From contig NZ_FXLN01000004.1 of NCBI RefSeq assembly GCF_900176635.1, forward strand, positions 1,446,231 through 1,510,230: DNA of 64,000 nucleotides, read 5' to 3'. Of this stretch, positions 8,354 to 16,725 are shown one piece after another. The position numbers and the translations under genes were made by a program. The notes below the pieces were generated by a model. The model had not been told where the DNA came from and made no database searches. It worked only from the letters and a program-made list of their open reading frames with translations. Position 1 is the first letter of the stretch. Each line of letters opens with the position of its first letter. The stretch comes from Clostridium merdae. Its GTDB lineage: Bacteria; Bacillota; Clostridia; Oscillospirales; Acutalibacteraceae.

Positions 8354-9472
8354 ATGAAAAAACTGAATTTCCTGCTGATTGGCTGCGGAAGAATCTCGAA
8401 AAACCACATAGACGCAGCGGCGGAAAACGATGGACTCATGGAACTTGTAGCCGTATGTGACCTCATTCAGGAACGGGCAGAGCAAAAGGCCGACAGCCTG
8501 CAAGAAAAAACCGGTAAGCGCCCTGCCGTTTACACCGATTATAAAAAAGCACTCGAAGAGCAAGAGATTGACTGCTGCTCGATTGCAACCGAAAGCGGCT
8601 ACCACGCGGAAATCGCATTGGACTGCCTGCGCCGCGGCAAGCACGTTTTGGTAGAAAAGCCGATGGCACTCTCGACTCACGACGCGCAGCTCATGATTCA
8701 GGAAGCCAACTCCCGTGGCCTCAAGCTCGCGGTTTGCCACCAGAACCGCTTTAACGCTCCGGTTCAAGAGCTTCACCATGCCGTAGAGGCAAACCGCTTC
8801 GGCAAGCTGGTAAACGGTACTGCCCGTATTTTGTGGAATCGTTCCATGCCTTATTACGAGCAGGCTCCGTGGCGTGGTACCTGGGAGCAGGACGGCGGCA
8901 CACTGATGAACCAGTGCATTCATAACATTGACCTGCTGCAATGGAACCTTGGCGGCGAGCCGGAAACCGTTATGGCAATGACCGGCAACTACCTGCGCGA
9001 CATTCATGCAGAAGACTTTGGCGCTATTATTATACGCTTTAAGAACGGTGCTATCGGTATAGTTGAAGGCACCGCTTGCGTGTACCCCAAGAATCTGGAA
9101 GAAACCCTTTCTATCTTCGGTGAAACCGGTGCGGTTGTCATTGGCGGCCTTGCGGTTAACCGTGTAGAAACATGGAATTTCTCTGCACCCGCCGCACAGG
9201 ATCAGGCGGTATCTGCAATGGCAGGAACAGACCCAACCGACGTATACGGCCATGGCCACAATGCGCTATACGCCGATTATATCGCAGCCATTAACAACAA
9301 CACGCAGCCTCTTGTTAGCGGGACCGAGGGAATTAAGGCGCTCAAGATTATTTTGGCGGCTTATAAATCCCAGAAAACCGGACAGGCTGTTTCATTTGAT
9401 GATTTGGAATTCTCTACCCTCGATATGAGCGACAGCGACGTGCGCTACCGTTCAGGGGAGGCCGCCCAGTGA
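8354..9472 (+). CDS. wbpB: UDP-GlcNAcA 3-dehydrogenase, WbpB-like (Gfo/Idh/MocA family)
   Basis: A 372-residue oxidoreductase. WbpB oxidises the C3 hydroxyl of UDP-GlcNAcA to a ketone for WbpE. The N-terminal NAD-binding motif LLIGCGRISKNH and the EKPMALS motif, with the lysine conserved in Gfo/Idh/MocA enzymes, are clear. The C-terminal half has the usual alpha/beta substrate domain (GGTLMNQCIHNIDLLQWNLGG). ATG 8354 is chosen over in-frame starts at 8246 and 8336 because GAAGGATGGG lies at the right distance and the sequence begins as the family does. Its stop overlaps the start of wbpI. Confidence 0.9.
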   Translation: MKKLNFLLIGCGRISKNHIDAAAENDGLMELVAVCDLIQERAEQKADSLQEKTGKRPAVYTDYKKALEEQEIDCCSIATESGYHAEIALDCLRRGKHVLVEKPMALSTHDAQLMIQEANSRGLKLAVCHQNRFNAPVQELHHAVEANRFGKLVNGTARILWNRSMPYYEQAPWRGTWEQDGGTLMNQCIHNIDLLQWNLGGEPETVMAMTGNYLRDIHAEDFGAIIIRFKNGAIGIVEGTACVYPKNLEETLSIFGETGAVVIGGLAVNRVETWNFSAPAAQDQAVSAMAGTDPTDVYGHGHNALYADYIAAINNNTQPLVSGTEGIKALKIILAAYKSQKTGQAVSFDDLEFSTLDMSDSDVRYRSGEAAQ

Positions 9473-10551
9473 AGATCGTAACGATTGTTGGGGCAAGACC
9501 GCAGTTCATTAAGGCTTCTGTGGTGTCTGCCGCACTGGCTCCCGCATGTGAAGAAATTATTGTGCATACCGGCCAGCACTATGACCACAATATGTCGGAC
9601 GTATTTTTTGAGGAGCTTTCCATCCCCCGCCCTAAGTACAATTTGGGGGTTGGCTCTGGTTCGCACGGCAAGCAAACCGGCGAAATGCTGATGCGTATTG
9701 AAGAGGTTCTGCTCGCTGAGAAGCCAGATGTTCTTCTGGTTTACGGGGACACCAACTCCACACTGGCCGGGGCTTTGGCGGCTTCTAAGCTGCATATTCC
9801 CGTGGCGCACGTAGAGGCAGGTTTGCGCTCCTATAACCGCCGTATGCCGGAGGAACAAAACCGTGTACTCACCGACCATATTTCTACCTGGCTGTTCTGC
9901 CCCACCCAAACTGCGGCAGATAACCTAGAAAAAGAGGGCGTTACCGCTGGCGTTTCCATCACAGGCGACGTTATGCTCGATTCGGTTTTACATTTTCTGA
10001 AGCTGGCAAAAGCTAACCCGGAGAAAGCGGCAATTTATGAAAAACTCGGCATCACCCCCAAAGGGTACCGCCTCGCTACACTTCATAGAGCAGAAACGAC
10101 CGACGGTGGCCTGCCAACCTTGGTTCGTATTTTCCGCGCATTTGAGCAGCTACCTGAGCCTGTGGTTCTGCCAATTCATCCCCGTACCCGCGCGCTAGCG
10201 GAAGAAGCCATCTCGAAAGAGGGCTTTCGCAATATCCGCCTAATTGACCCGGTGGGGTATCTCGAAATGCTGCTCTTAACCAGCGGAGCAAAGCAGGTAA
10301 TGACGGATTCCGGCGGCTTGCAAAAGGAAGCATGGTTTATGGAGGTTCCCTGCGTTACATTGCGGCAGGAGACCGAATGGGTAGAAACGCTGGTCGGCAA
10401 CTGGAACATTCTTGCAAAGCTTGAAACCGAGGATATTCTTGAGAAAGCACTACACACGATTCCAGACCCCGCAGCACGCGGGCTGATGCCGTTTGGAGAC
10501 GGCGCAGCCAGCGAGAAAATTGCGGCGGCACTTCTCTCACAAAACAACTAA
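9469..10551 (+). CDS. wbpI: UDP-2,3-diacetamido-glucuronate 2-epimerase, WbpI-like
   Basis: A 360-residue non-hydrolysing UDP-GlcNAc 2-epimerase family protein. In this operon it should invert C2 of UDP-GlcNAc(3NAc)A to give UDP-ManNAc(3NAc)A. Motifs visible are VGARPQFIKA, HTGQHYDHNMSD, HVEAGLRS with PEEQNR, and the C-terminal TDSGGLQKEA. The GTG start at 9469 overlaps the wbpB TGA by 4 bases and is preceded by AGGGGAGG, implying translational coupling. An ordinary UDP-GlcNAc 2-epimerase is the alternative, but the four upstream genes favour WbpI. Confidence 0.9.
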   Translation: MKIVTIVGARPQFIKASVVSAALAPACEEIIVHTGQHYDHNMSDVFFEELSIPRPKYNLGVGSGSHGKQTGEMLMRIEEVLLAEKPDVLLVYGDTNSTLAGALAASKLHIPVAHVEAGLRSYNRRMPEEQNRVLTDHISTWLFCPTQTAADNLEKEGVTAGVSITGDVMLDSVLHFLKLAKANPEKAAIYEKLGITPKGYRLATLHRAETTDGGLPTLVRIFRAFEQLPEPVVLPIHPRTRALAEEAISKEGFRNIRLIDPVGYLEMLLLTSGAKQVMTDSGGLQKEAWFMEVPCVTLRQETEWVETLVGNWNILAKLETEDILEKALHTIPDPAARGLMPFGDGAASEKIAAALLSQNN

Positions 10552-10563
10552 GGAGGCTGCGGC

Positions 10564-11799
10564 ATGAACATCATTTTGTCCAATCACTACGCCGGCACCG
10601 GCAAAAGCATGGAATACCGACCGTATTTCATGGCAAAACGCTGGGTACGGCAGGGGCACCAGGTCACGATTGTGGCCTCCTCCTATTCCCACCTTCGCGG
10701 CGATAATCCCGACCCGCAAGGAAGACCCTACTGGGTAGAAATGATTGACGGCATCCGCTATTTTTGGATTACCGGGCCGGAATACCACGGTAACGGAATG
10801 GGGCGTATTAAAAACATGCTCTCTTTTTTCCGTGGGCTTTCCACCTTTGAAAGCGCGATTACCCAAACCGGCATGCCAAATGCGATTATTGCCTCTTCCA
10901 CCTATCCGCTTGAAATTTACCCGTTGCGTAAAATGGCAAACAAGCATGGCGCAAAGCTGATTTACGAGGTACACGACCTTTGGCCACTCAGCCCAATGGA
11001 GCTGGGGGGAATTCCCAAATACCACCCGTACATTATGCTGATGCAGGCGGCAGAGAATTACTGCTATAAGCATTGCGATACCATTGTTTCTATTTTGCCG
11101 AACGCGCAGGAACACATGATTGAGCACGGCATGCGGCCAGATAAATTTGTGTGCATCCCGAATGGAATTGTGAAAGAGGATTGGGAAACTGCGGAAACCG
11201 ATACTCCGGTCTATGCGGAAAAATTGAGCCGTTACCATGAGGAAGGCTATTTTCTGATTGGATATACCGGAGCACATGGCGTAGCCAATGCACTCGACAG
11301 CTACCTAGAAGCCGGAGAGCTGCTGCGCGATAAAAAAATAAAGCTGCTGCTGGTTGGCCAAGGGCCGGAACGTGACCGCCTGATTCAAAAAATTAAGGAT
11401 CTGGAGCTAAGCGACGTGGTAGAAGCTCTGCCCGCCGTGAAGCGGAACGAGGTTCCCGGTTTACTGGAGCAGATGGATGCTTTGTATGTTGGCTTGCAGC
11501 GCCAGCCGCTCTTCCGCTTTGGCGTGAGCCCCAATAAGCTGATGGACTACATGATGGCGGCAAAGCCTGTTATCTTCGCCATTGAGGCGGGCAACGACAT
11601 GGTTGCCGATGCGAGATGCGGTATTTCCATTCCGCCGGAAGACCCTGCGGAGATTGCGCGCGCCGCACAGATTCTTGCCTCAACCCCAAAGGCAGAGCTG
11701 GAGGTTATGGGCAAGCGCGGGCAAGATTATATTTTAAAGCACCACGAATACGATGTGCTTTCCAACCGTTTCATAGAGGTTCTTGCTGAACCGAAATAG
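10564..11799 (+). CDS. GT4-family glycosyltransferase, WbuB-like
   Basis: A 411-residue GT-B glycosyltransferase, last gene of the wbp operon. It begins MNIILSNHYAGTGKSMEYRP and continues with a GHQVTIVAS strand as in WbuB-like (N-acetylfucosamine transferase-like) proteins. The C-terminal nucleotide-sugar domain shows GYTGAHG, LLVGQGPERDRL and a FGVSPNKLMDYMMAAKPV stretch with the binding glutamate position shifted as in this subfamily. It probably transfers the diacetamido-uronic acid made by the operon, or another amino sugar, to a lipid-linked acceptor; donor and acceptor cannot be read from sequence. AAGGAGG precedes the ATG by about 8 bases. Confidence 0.87.
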   Translation: MNIILSNHYAGTGKSMEYRPYFMAKRWVRQGHQVTIVASSYSHLRGDNPDPQGRPYWVEMIDGIRYFWITGPEYHGNGMGRIKNMLSFFRGLSTFESAITQTGMPNAIIASSTYPLEIYPLRKMANKHGAKLIYEVHDLWPLSPMELGGIPKYHPYIMLMQAAENYCYKHCDTIVSILPNAQEHMIEHGMRPDKFVCIPNGIVKEDWETAETDTPVYAEKLSRYHEEGYFLIGYTGAHGVANALDSYLEAGELLRDKKIKLLLVGQGPERDRLIQKIKDLELSDVVEALPAVKRNEVPGLLEQMDALYVGLQRQPLFRFGVSPNKLMDYMMAAKPVIFAIEAGNDMVADARCGISIPPEDPAEIARAAQILASTPKAELEVMGKRGQDYILKHHEYDVLSNRFIEVLAEPK

Positions 11800-11810
11800 C
11801 GTTCACTCTC

Positions 11811-11840
11811 ATCCCCTGCGAAATGCAGGGGATTTTTATT
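11811..11840 (+). terminator. Terminator of the wbp operon
   Basis: ATCCCCTGC (11811-11819) pairs with GCAGGGGAT (11825-11833), 5-nt loop, then TTTTATTT. Confidence 0.9.
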
Positions 11841-11864
11841 TAATAATTCATATCTAATTATAGG

Positions 11865-11910
11865 AAAGAGCGCCTTGCTTTCAAGCGAAAAAGCAAGGCA
11901 CTCTTTATTT
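11865..11910 (+). terminator. Second tandem terminator downstream of the wbp operon
   Basis: AAAGAG-C-GCCTTGCTTT (11865-11881) pairs with AAAGCAAGGC-A-CTCTTT (11890-11906) with one mismatch, then ATTTTTATTT. The T run is on the plus strand, so it mainly backs up the first terminator; it may also end the convergent chemoreceptor message. Confidence 0.75.
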
Positions 11911-11948
11911 TTATTTGAGTATTTATGTTTACTTAAGGCATGAAGTGA

Positions 11949-14060
11949 TTAGAAATTAAAATCCGCAAAAGGGTCATTCTCTTTCTCGGGATTTTCCGTT
12001 ACGTTCTCCTCTTCCTCATGAAGCTGGAACTTCTGGATTTCATTATGGAGAACCTCCGCCTGATTCGATAGTTCAGCACTCGAAGCAGAGCTTTCTTCCG
12101 CTGTGGCGGCATTAGTTTGTACCACGGCAGAAATCTGAGACAATCCCTCCGAAATCTGGTTCACGGCTTCGGCCTGCTCCTGCGCAGATTTGCCCATGCC
12201 TACTACCGCTTCGTTGGTCTTGCTGCCCAGCTCAATTACCGTTTGAATGGAGCCGGAAACCTCATTGACGGCCGATACACCCAACTCTACCGTTTGGTTT
12301 GATTTTGCAAGCAGCTCTGCCGTACGTTTTACCGCTTCCGCAGATTTTGCCGCCAGATTGCGAACCTCATCGGCTACTACGGCAAAGCCCTTACCTGCCG
12401 CACCGGCTCTCGCCGCTTCAATAGCGGCATTGAGTGCCAGAATATTGGTCTGGAATGCAATGTCTTCAATCGCGCGAGTAATCCCCATAATGGTTGCAGA
12501 GGAATCGCTGATGTCGCGCATATGGCCTTCCAGCATCTGAACGCTTTTGCTAATGGACTGGAACTTCTGGTTCGACTGCTCGAATACAACAACCGTATTT
12601 TCGGCATTCTTGGCATTTTCTCTCGCCGAATCATCAATATGTGCAATCATGGAAGAAAGCTCCTCCACGCTGGCGGCCTGCTGTGTTGCACCGGCTGCCA
12701 ATGCCTGCGCCGCACTCGAAACCTGCTCTGCGCTGGAATTAACCTGTGCCGCAATTTCGTCTATGGAGGAAAGAGTGGCACCGAGTGAGGAAGAAATATC
12801 TAACAAGGCTTTTTTCACCGGAGCAAATTCTCCTGCGTACTCCTGCTGCAAATGGATTCTCATGTCGCCATCCGCCATTGTCTCCAGCGTACTGGCAATC
12901 TCTTGAATATAACCCCTGTAATTGGAAAGCTGAGACACCGTTCGGCTGAACGCATCTCCCAAACGCCCAATTTCATCTTGGCTTTTTACTACGATTTCAA
13001 CATCCAAATTTCCATCGGCTATCTGGTTAGCGGTAACCGTCAGCTTGCGCAAGGGGGCAACCAGTCTTCTGGAAATAAAGATTAACAGAAGTAAAATAGC
13101 ACCCAATGCAATGCCAAAGCTAATCAAAAGAACCCAACGAACCGCATTAAATTCCTGAAAATACTCTTGGTTTGGCAATCCGGTGGCGACCATCCAGCCG
13201 GTATCACCTACCGCACAGGTATAGCCATGGCTTTGTACGGTATGAGAGGTATACTGTACCGACCCCACCGTCTTGTTTTGAAAATTCTTTACAATCGATT
13301 CCGTTAAGTCGGTCTTTGAAATATTCTGGTTCAGGTAATCATCTTTCGGGTGAGAGACTATGTTACCCTCGGCAGATACCAAAATGTAATATCCCTCTTT
13401 GCCGATTTTAAAGTTCCGCACTGCCTCGCTCAAATTGGTTAAGGTAAGGTCCAGCCCAACCGCACCAATGATTTCAGAGGTTCCTTTTTTATAAACCGGT
13501 GAGGCTATGGTTACTACCTGCTGTTTTGTATTAATATCCTCATACGGTTCCGTCAGGGTAACACCATTCTTCGCCTTCATTTGAATAAACCATGGGCGTT
13601 CGGAGGTTTTGTATTGTTTGTTGTTGCCGCCATTTGTGTTAATGCTTTGCTCTGCATCCAAATCTGCAATAAAAATGGAGAGTACATTTTTATCGGTACC
13701 ACGCATGTTCTGCATGGTTTGATACAAGTTTGCAAACCTTGCATCATCACTCATGTAATGAGTTTTATTTGCATCTGTCATCATTTGCTGTAAATCTGCA
13801 TTCTGGGAAAGTCTGCTTGAAATTTGCGAATACTGCATCAAAAACTGTTCTACTTGGTACGAAGCACTTTCCGATTTTGCCTGAAGCTCATTTTCTGTTA
13901 AGTGACTTACCGAGGAACCCACTAAGCTTAGCAAAATTGCCCCTATTATTGCATAAGAAAGTAGTACCGGAACGCCGATAAAAGCCATCATCCGAGCTCC
14001 CAAGCTCTGAAAACCTCGCTTTGCCGTTCCTTTGGTTTGCGTTTGATTTTCTCTTTTCAT
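11949..14060 (-). CDS. Methyl-accepting chemotaxis protein 1 (dCache-HAMP-MCP signal)
   Basis: A 703-residue transmembrane chemoreceptor: TM1 about residues 27-50, an outside dCache sensor about 50-300, TM2 about 310-332, HAMP about 333-385, then the coiled-coil signalling domain with the conserved hairpin tip (NILALNAAIEAARAG) and methylation helices. It controls CheA through CheW and so the flagellar motor. The sensor has Y-x4-R-x-W-F and a GAVGLD aspartate, close to the dCache amino-acid motif, so amino acids are a possible ligand (inference). The 3' half is nearly identical to the two genes upstream. A weak sigma-28-like promoter lies at 14177-14204. Confidence 0.95.
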   Translation of the reverse strand: MKRENQTQTKGTAKRGFQSLGARMMAFIGVPVLLSYAIIGAILLSLVGSSVSHLTENELQAKSESASYQVEQFLMQYSQISSRLSQNADLQQMMTDANKTHYMSDDARFANLYQTMQNMRGTDKNVLSIFIADLDAEQSINTNGGNNKQYKTSERPWFIQMKAKNGVTLTEPYEDINTKQQVVTIASPVYKKGTSEIIGAVGLDLTLTNLSEAVRNFKIGKEGYYILVSAEGNIVSHPKDDYLNQNISKTDLTESIVKNFQNKTVGSVQYTSHTVQSHGYTCAVGDTGWMVATGLPNQEYFQEFNAVRWVLLISFGIALGAILLLLIFISRRLVAPLRKLTVTANQIADGNLDVEIVVKSQDEIGRLGDAFSRTVSQLSNYRGYIQEIASTLETMADGDMRIHLQQEYAGEFAPVKKALLDISSSLGATLSSIDEIAAQVNSSAEQVSSAAQALAAGATQQAASVEELSSMIAHIDDSARENAKNAENTVVVFEQSNQKFQSISKSVQMLEGHMRDISDSSATIMGITRAIEDIAFQTNILALNAAIEAARAGAAGKGFAVVADEVRNLAAKSAEAVKRTAELLAKSNQTVELGVSAVNEVSGSIQTVIELGSKTNEAVVGMGKSAQEQAEAVNQISEGLSQISAVVQTNAATAEESSASSAELSNQAEVLHNEIQKFQLHEEEENVTENPEKENDPFADFNF

Positions 14061-14176
14061 TTTTTGTTCCCTTTCAAACTTTCATTCCACTCTTAAACAG
14101 AAAAAGTACCTTTTGCCGGTCTATTTAAAAGTGCTATACAGATAGCTGCCATTTCTATCCGTATCCTCTGGTATGT

Positions 14177-14204
14177 ATATCGGTTCGTCAATTGTAAAAA
14201 TTTA
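14177..14204 (-). promoter_or_regulatory. Sigma-28-like promoter of chemoreceptor 1
   Basis: Minus strand: TAAATTTT (14204-14197), 12-nt spacer, ACCGATAT (14184-14177). One base differs from the GCCGATAT seen at the sister genes and the spacer is one base longer. Confidence 0.6.
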
Positions 14205-14313
14205 ATAAAAAACAGAGATTTAATTTATGATTTTTTCCTTAAAGAAATTTTGAGTCGCCAAATATCTCCATATATCCCCATTATTTGCAATTGCTAATCT
14301 AGATTTTATCAAG

Positions 14314-14353
14314 AAAAAAGCCGTATCCTCTCAAGGGAAGATACGGCTTTTTT
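14314..14353 (-). terminator. Terminator of chemoreceptor 2
   Basis: AAAAAAGCCGTATC (14314-14327) pairs with GATACGGCTTTTTT (14340-14353); 12-nt loop; U run on the minus strand. Confidence 0.88.
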
Positions 14354-14383
14354 ACTTATGCTTACGTTTCATTAATTTGTTTT

Positions 14384-16477
14384 TTAAAAACTTTCGTCCA
14401 GTTCAAAACCTGCCTGCGCTTCTTCCATAGTCGATACGGAAGTCTCCTCTGCCTCATGAAGCTGGAACTTGCGAATTTCATGGTGCAGTATTTCAGACTG
14501 ATTCGAAAGTTCCGCACTGGAAGCAGAGCTTTCTTCGGCTGTGGCTGCGTTGGTTTGTACCACGGCAGAAATTTGAGACAGGCCTTCCGAAATCTGATTC
14601 ACGGCTTCCGCCTGCTCCTGCGCGGATTTGCCCATGCCTACTACCGCTTGATTGGTTTGTGTTCCTAGTTCAATCACGGTTTGAATGGAGCCAGAAACCT
14701 CATTGACCGCCGAAACACCCAGCTCTACCGTTTGGTTCGATTTTGCAAGCAGCTCTGCCGTACGTTTTACCGCTTCCGCAGATTTTGCCGCCAAATTGCG
14801 AACCTCATCCGCCACTACGGCAAAGCCCTTACCTGCCGCGCCGGCTCTCGCCGCTTCAATGGCGGCATTGAGCGCCAGAATATTGGTCTGGAACGCAATG
14901 TCCTCAATCGCACGGGTGATTCCCATAATGGTTGCAGAGGAATCGCTGATGTCGCGCATATGGCCTTCCAGCATCTGAACGCTTTTGCTAATGGACTGGA
15001 ACTTTTGATTCGACTGCTCGAATACAGCAACCGTATTTTCGGCATTCTTGGCATTTTCTCTCGCCGAATCATCAATATGGGCAATCATGGAGGAAAGCTC
15101 CTCCACACTGGCGGCTTGCTGTGTTGCACCGGCTGCCAATGCCTGCGCCGCACTCGAGACCTGCTCCGCACCGGAATTAACCTGTGCCGCAATTTCGTCT
15201 ATGGTAGAAAGGGTATTGCGCAGTGAATCGGATATACCGAGCAAAGCTGTTTTTACAGGGGCAAACTCGCCTACATACTCGTATTGCAGGTGAATGCGCA
15301 TATCTCCCTTTGCCATGGTATCGAGCGTAGTACTAATCTCTTGAATATAACCGCGGTAGTCGCGAAGCTGTGCGATCATACGCTCAAATGCCTGCGCGAG
15401 CTGGCCGGTTTCATCTTGGGATTTAACAGAGACCGATACATTTAGGTTACCCTCGGCTACCTCACTTGCAGCTTTCTCCAAAAGCTTAATGGGAGCAACC
15501 AAACGGCTTGAAATAAGCAGAATCATCAGCAGTACCAGCATCATGGACACTAGCATTACCATTCCCCAAATCCAAACAAGCTGATTAAAGTTTTCGAAGA
15601 ACTCTGCATCCGGCAGTCCGGTTGCCACCATCCAACCGGTGTCGCCAACCGGAGAGAGGTACCCATAGCTGTGTGTGCTTGCCGAGGTGTAGTCTATAAG
15701 CCCTTCCGTTTTTGCATTGACAGCCTTTTTAAAATTCTCTGAGAAAGCAACATCCGCTATTTCTTTCCCTAGGTTTTCTTTGTCTGGGTGAAAAATCATT
15801 TGCCCGCCAGACGAAATTAATACATAAAACCCGGTTTTTCCTAACTTATAGCTTTGCATGTCTTCGCTTAAATTATCGAGGATTAAATCGAGGCCAACCG
15901 CACCAATAATTTCACTGGTGTTTTCGCGAAACACCGGGGTAACAATGGAAACCACATGCTTTTTAGCCGTCAGGTCTTCATACGGGTCCGTCATGGTCAT
16001 CCCGCCGCGCTGCTTCATCTCTATAAACCAAGGGCGTTCCGAAGCTGGGTAATCATTTTCCACAGAATCTTTGGAGTCGACATATTGCATTGCATCCACA
16101 TCTGCAAGCCAAAGTGCCAGAATGTTGTCGTCATTGCCAACCATGTTCTTCATGGTCTCATTCAAATTCTGAAACTCTGGGTACTGCTCCATTGACTGCC
16201 CTTTGCCCGTGCTGGTCATCATTTTTTGAATCGCTACATTTTTTGAAAACTCACCCGGTAAAGACATATACTGCTGAAAGAAGTTTTCAATTTGTCTGGA
16301 AGCCGCTATGGAATCAGACGCCAACTGCTGATTAGTCAATTGGCTAATGTTGTTTCTTACAAGCATTAATATAACAGAACCTACAATTAGATAAGAGATC
16401 ATAACAGGTATTCCAACAAATAAAATGATTTTGCTGCGTAAGCTTTTTCTACGTCCATTTGTATTTTTTCTTATCAC
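14384..16477 (-). CDS. Methyl-accepting chemotaxis protein 2 (dCache-HAMP-MCP signal)
   Basis: A 697-residue paralogue of the neighbouring receptors with the same order: basic N-terminus, TM1 (about 18-40), dCache sensor, TM2 (about 298-322), HAMP beginning after SSRLVAPIKLLEK, and the MCP signalling coiled coil. Sensor-domain residues Y, R, W and F (YPASERPWF) and the GAVGLD aspartate are kept. The signalling half shares long identical DNA stretches with gene 1 and gene 3 while the sensor has diverged, as expected for duplication with different ligand specificity or for gene conversion. It has its own strong sigma-28-type promoter (16571-16597) and terminator, so it is a separate unit. Confidence 0.95.
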   Translation of the reverse strand: MIRKNTNGRRKSLRSKIILFVGIPVMISYLIVGSVILMLVRNNISQLTNQQLASDSIAASRQIENFFQQYMSLPGEFSKNVAIQKMMTSTGKGQSMEQYPEFQNLNETMKNMVGNDDNILALWLADVDAMQYVDSKDSVENDYPASERPWFIEMKQRGGMTMTDPYEDLTAKKHVVSIVTPVFRENTSEIIGAVGLDLILDNLSEDMQSYKLGKTGFYVLISSGGQMIFHPDKENLGKEIADVAFSENFKKAVNAKTEGLIDYTSASTHSYGYLSPVGDTGWMVATGLPDAEFFENFNQLVWIWGMVMLVSMMLVLLMILLISSRLVAPIKLLEKAASEVAEGNLNVSVSVKSQDETGQLAQAFERMIAQLRDYRGYIQEISTTLDTMAKGDMRIHLQYEYVGEFAPVKTALLGISDSLRNTLSTIDEIAAQVNSGAEQVSSAAQALAAGATQQAASVEELSSMIAHIDDSARENAKNAENTVAVFEQSNQKFQSISKSVQMLEGHMRDISDSSATIMGITRAIEDIAFQTNILALNAAIEAARAGAAGKGFAVVADEVRNLAAKSAEAVKRTAELLAKSNQTVELGVSAVNEVSGSIQTVIELGTQTNQAVVGMGKSAQEQAEAVNQISEGLSQISAVVQTNAATAEESSASSAELSNQSEILHHEIRKFQLHEAEETSVSTMEEAQAGFELDESF

Positions 16478-16570
16478 ACCATATCCCCCAGTCTTTTACC
16501 CGGTTGTATTCGTCTGCTTTTGAGAGGGAATTTGCCAGCAGACATCAAATCACCCGGGCACATAAAGGGT

Positions 16571-16597
16571 ATATCGGCTACTAAAATGGAATCTTTA
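16571..16597 (-). promoter_or_regulatory. Sigma-28 promoter of chemoreceptor 2
   Basis: Minus strand: TAAAGATT (16597-16590), 11-nt spacer, GCCGATAT (16578-16571). Close to the SigD/FliA consensus TAAAGTTT-N11-GCCGATAA. Confidence 0.85.
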
Positions 16598-16725
16598 TTC
16601 AAAAACGGCAGAACATGGTGAAGAAAAATATTGTAGTATTTTGTAGAAAACGCTCAACTTCATGTCGTTATCCACATATATAATGCTAAATTCGAATTAA
16701 ATCCGTCTATATTCCTGAGTGGAAA

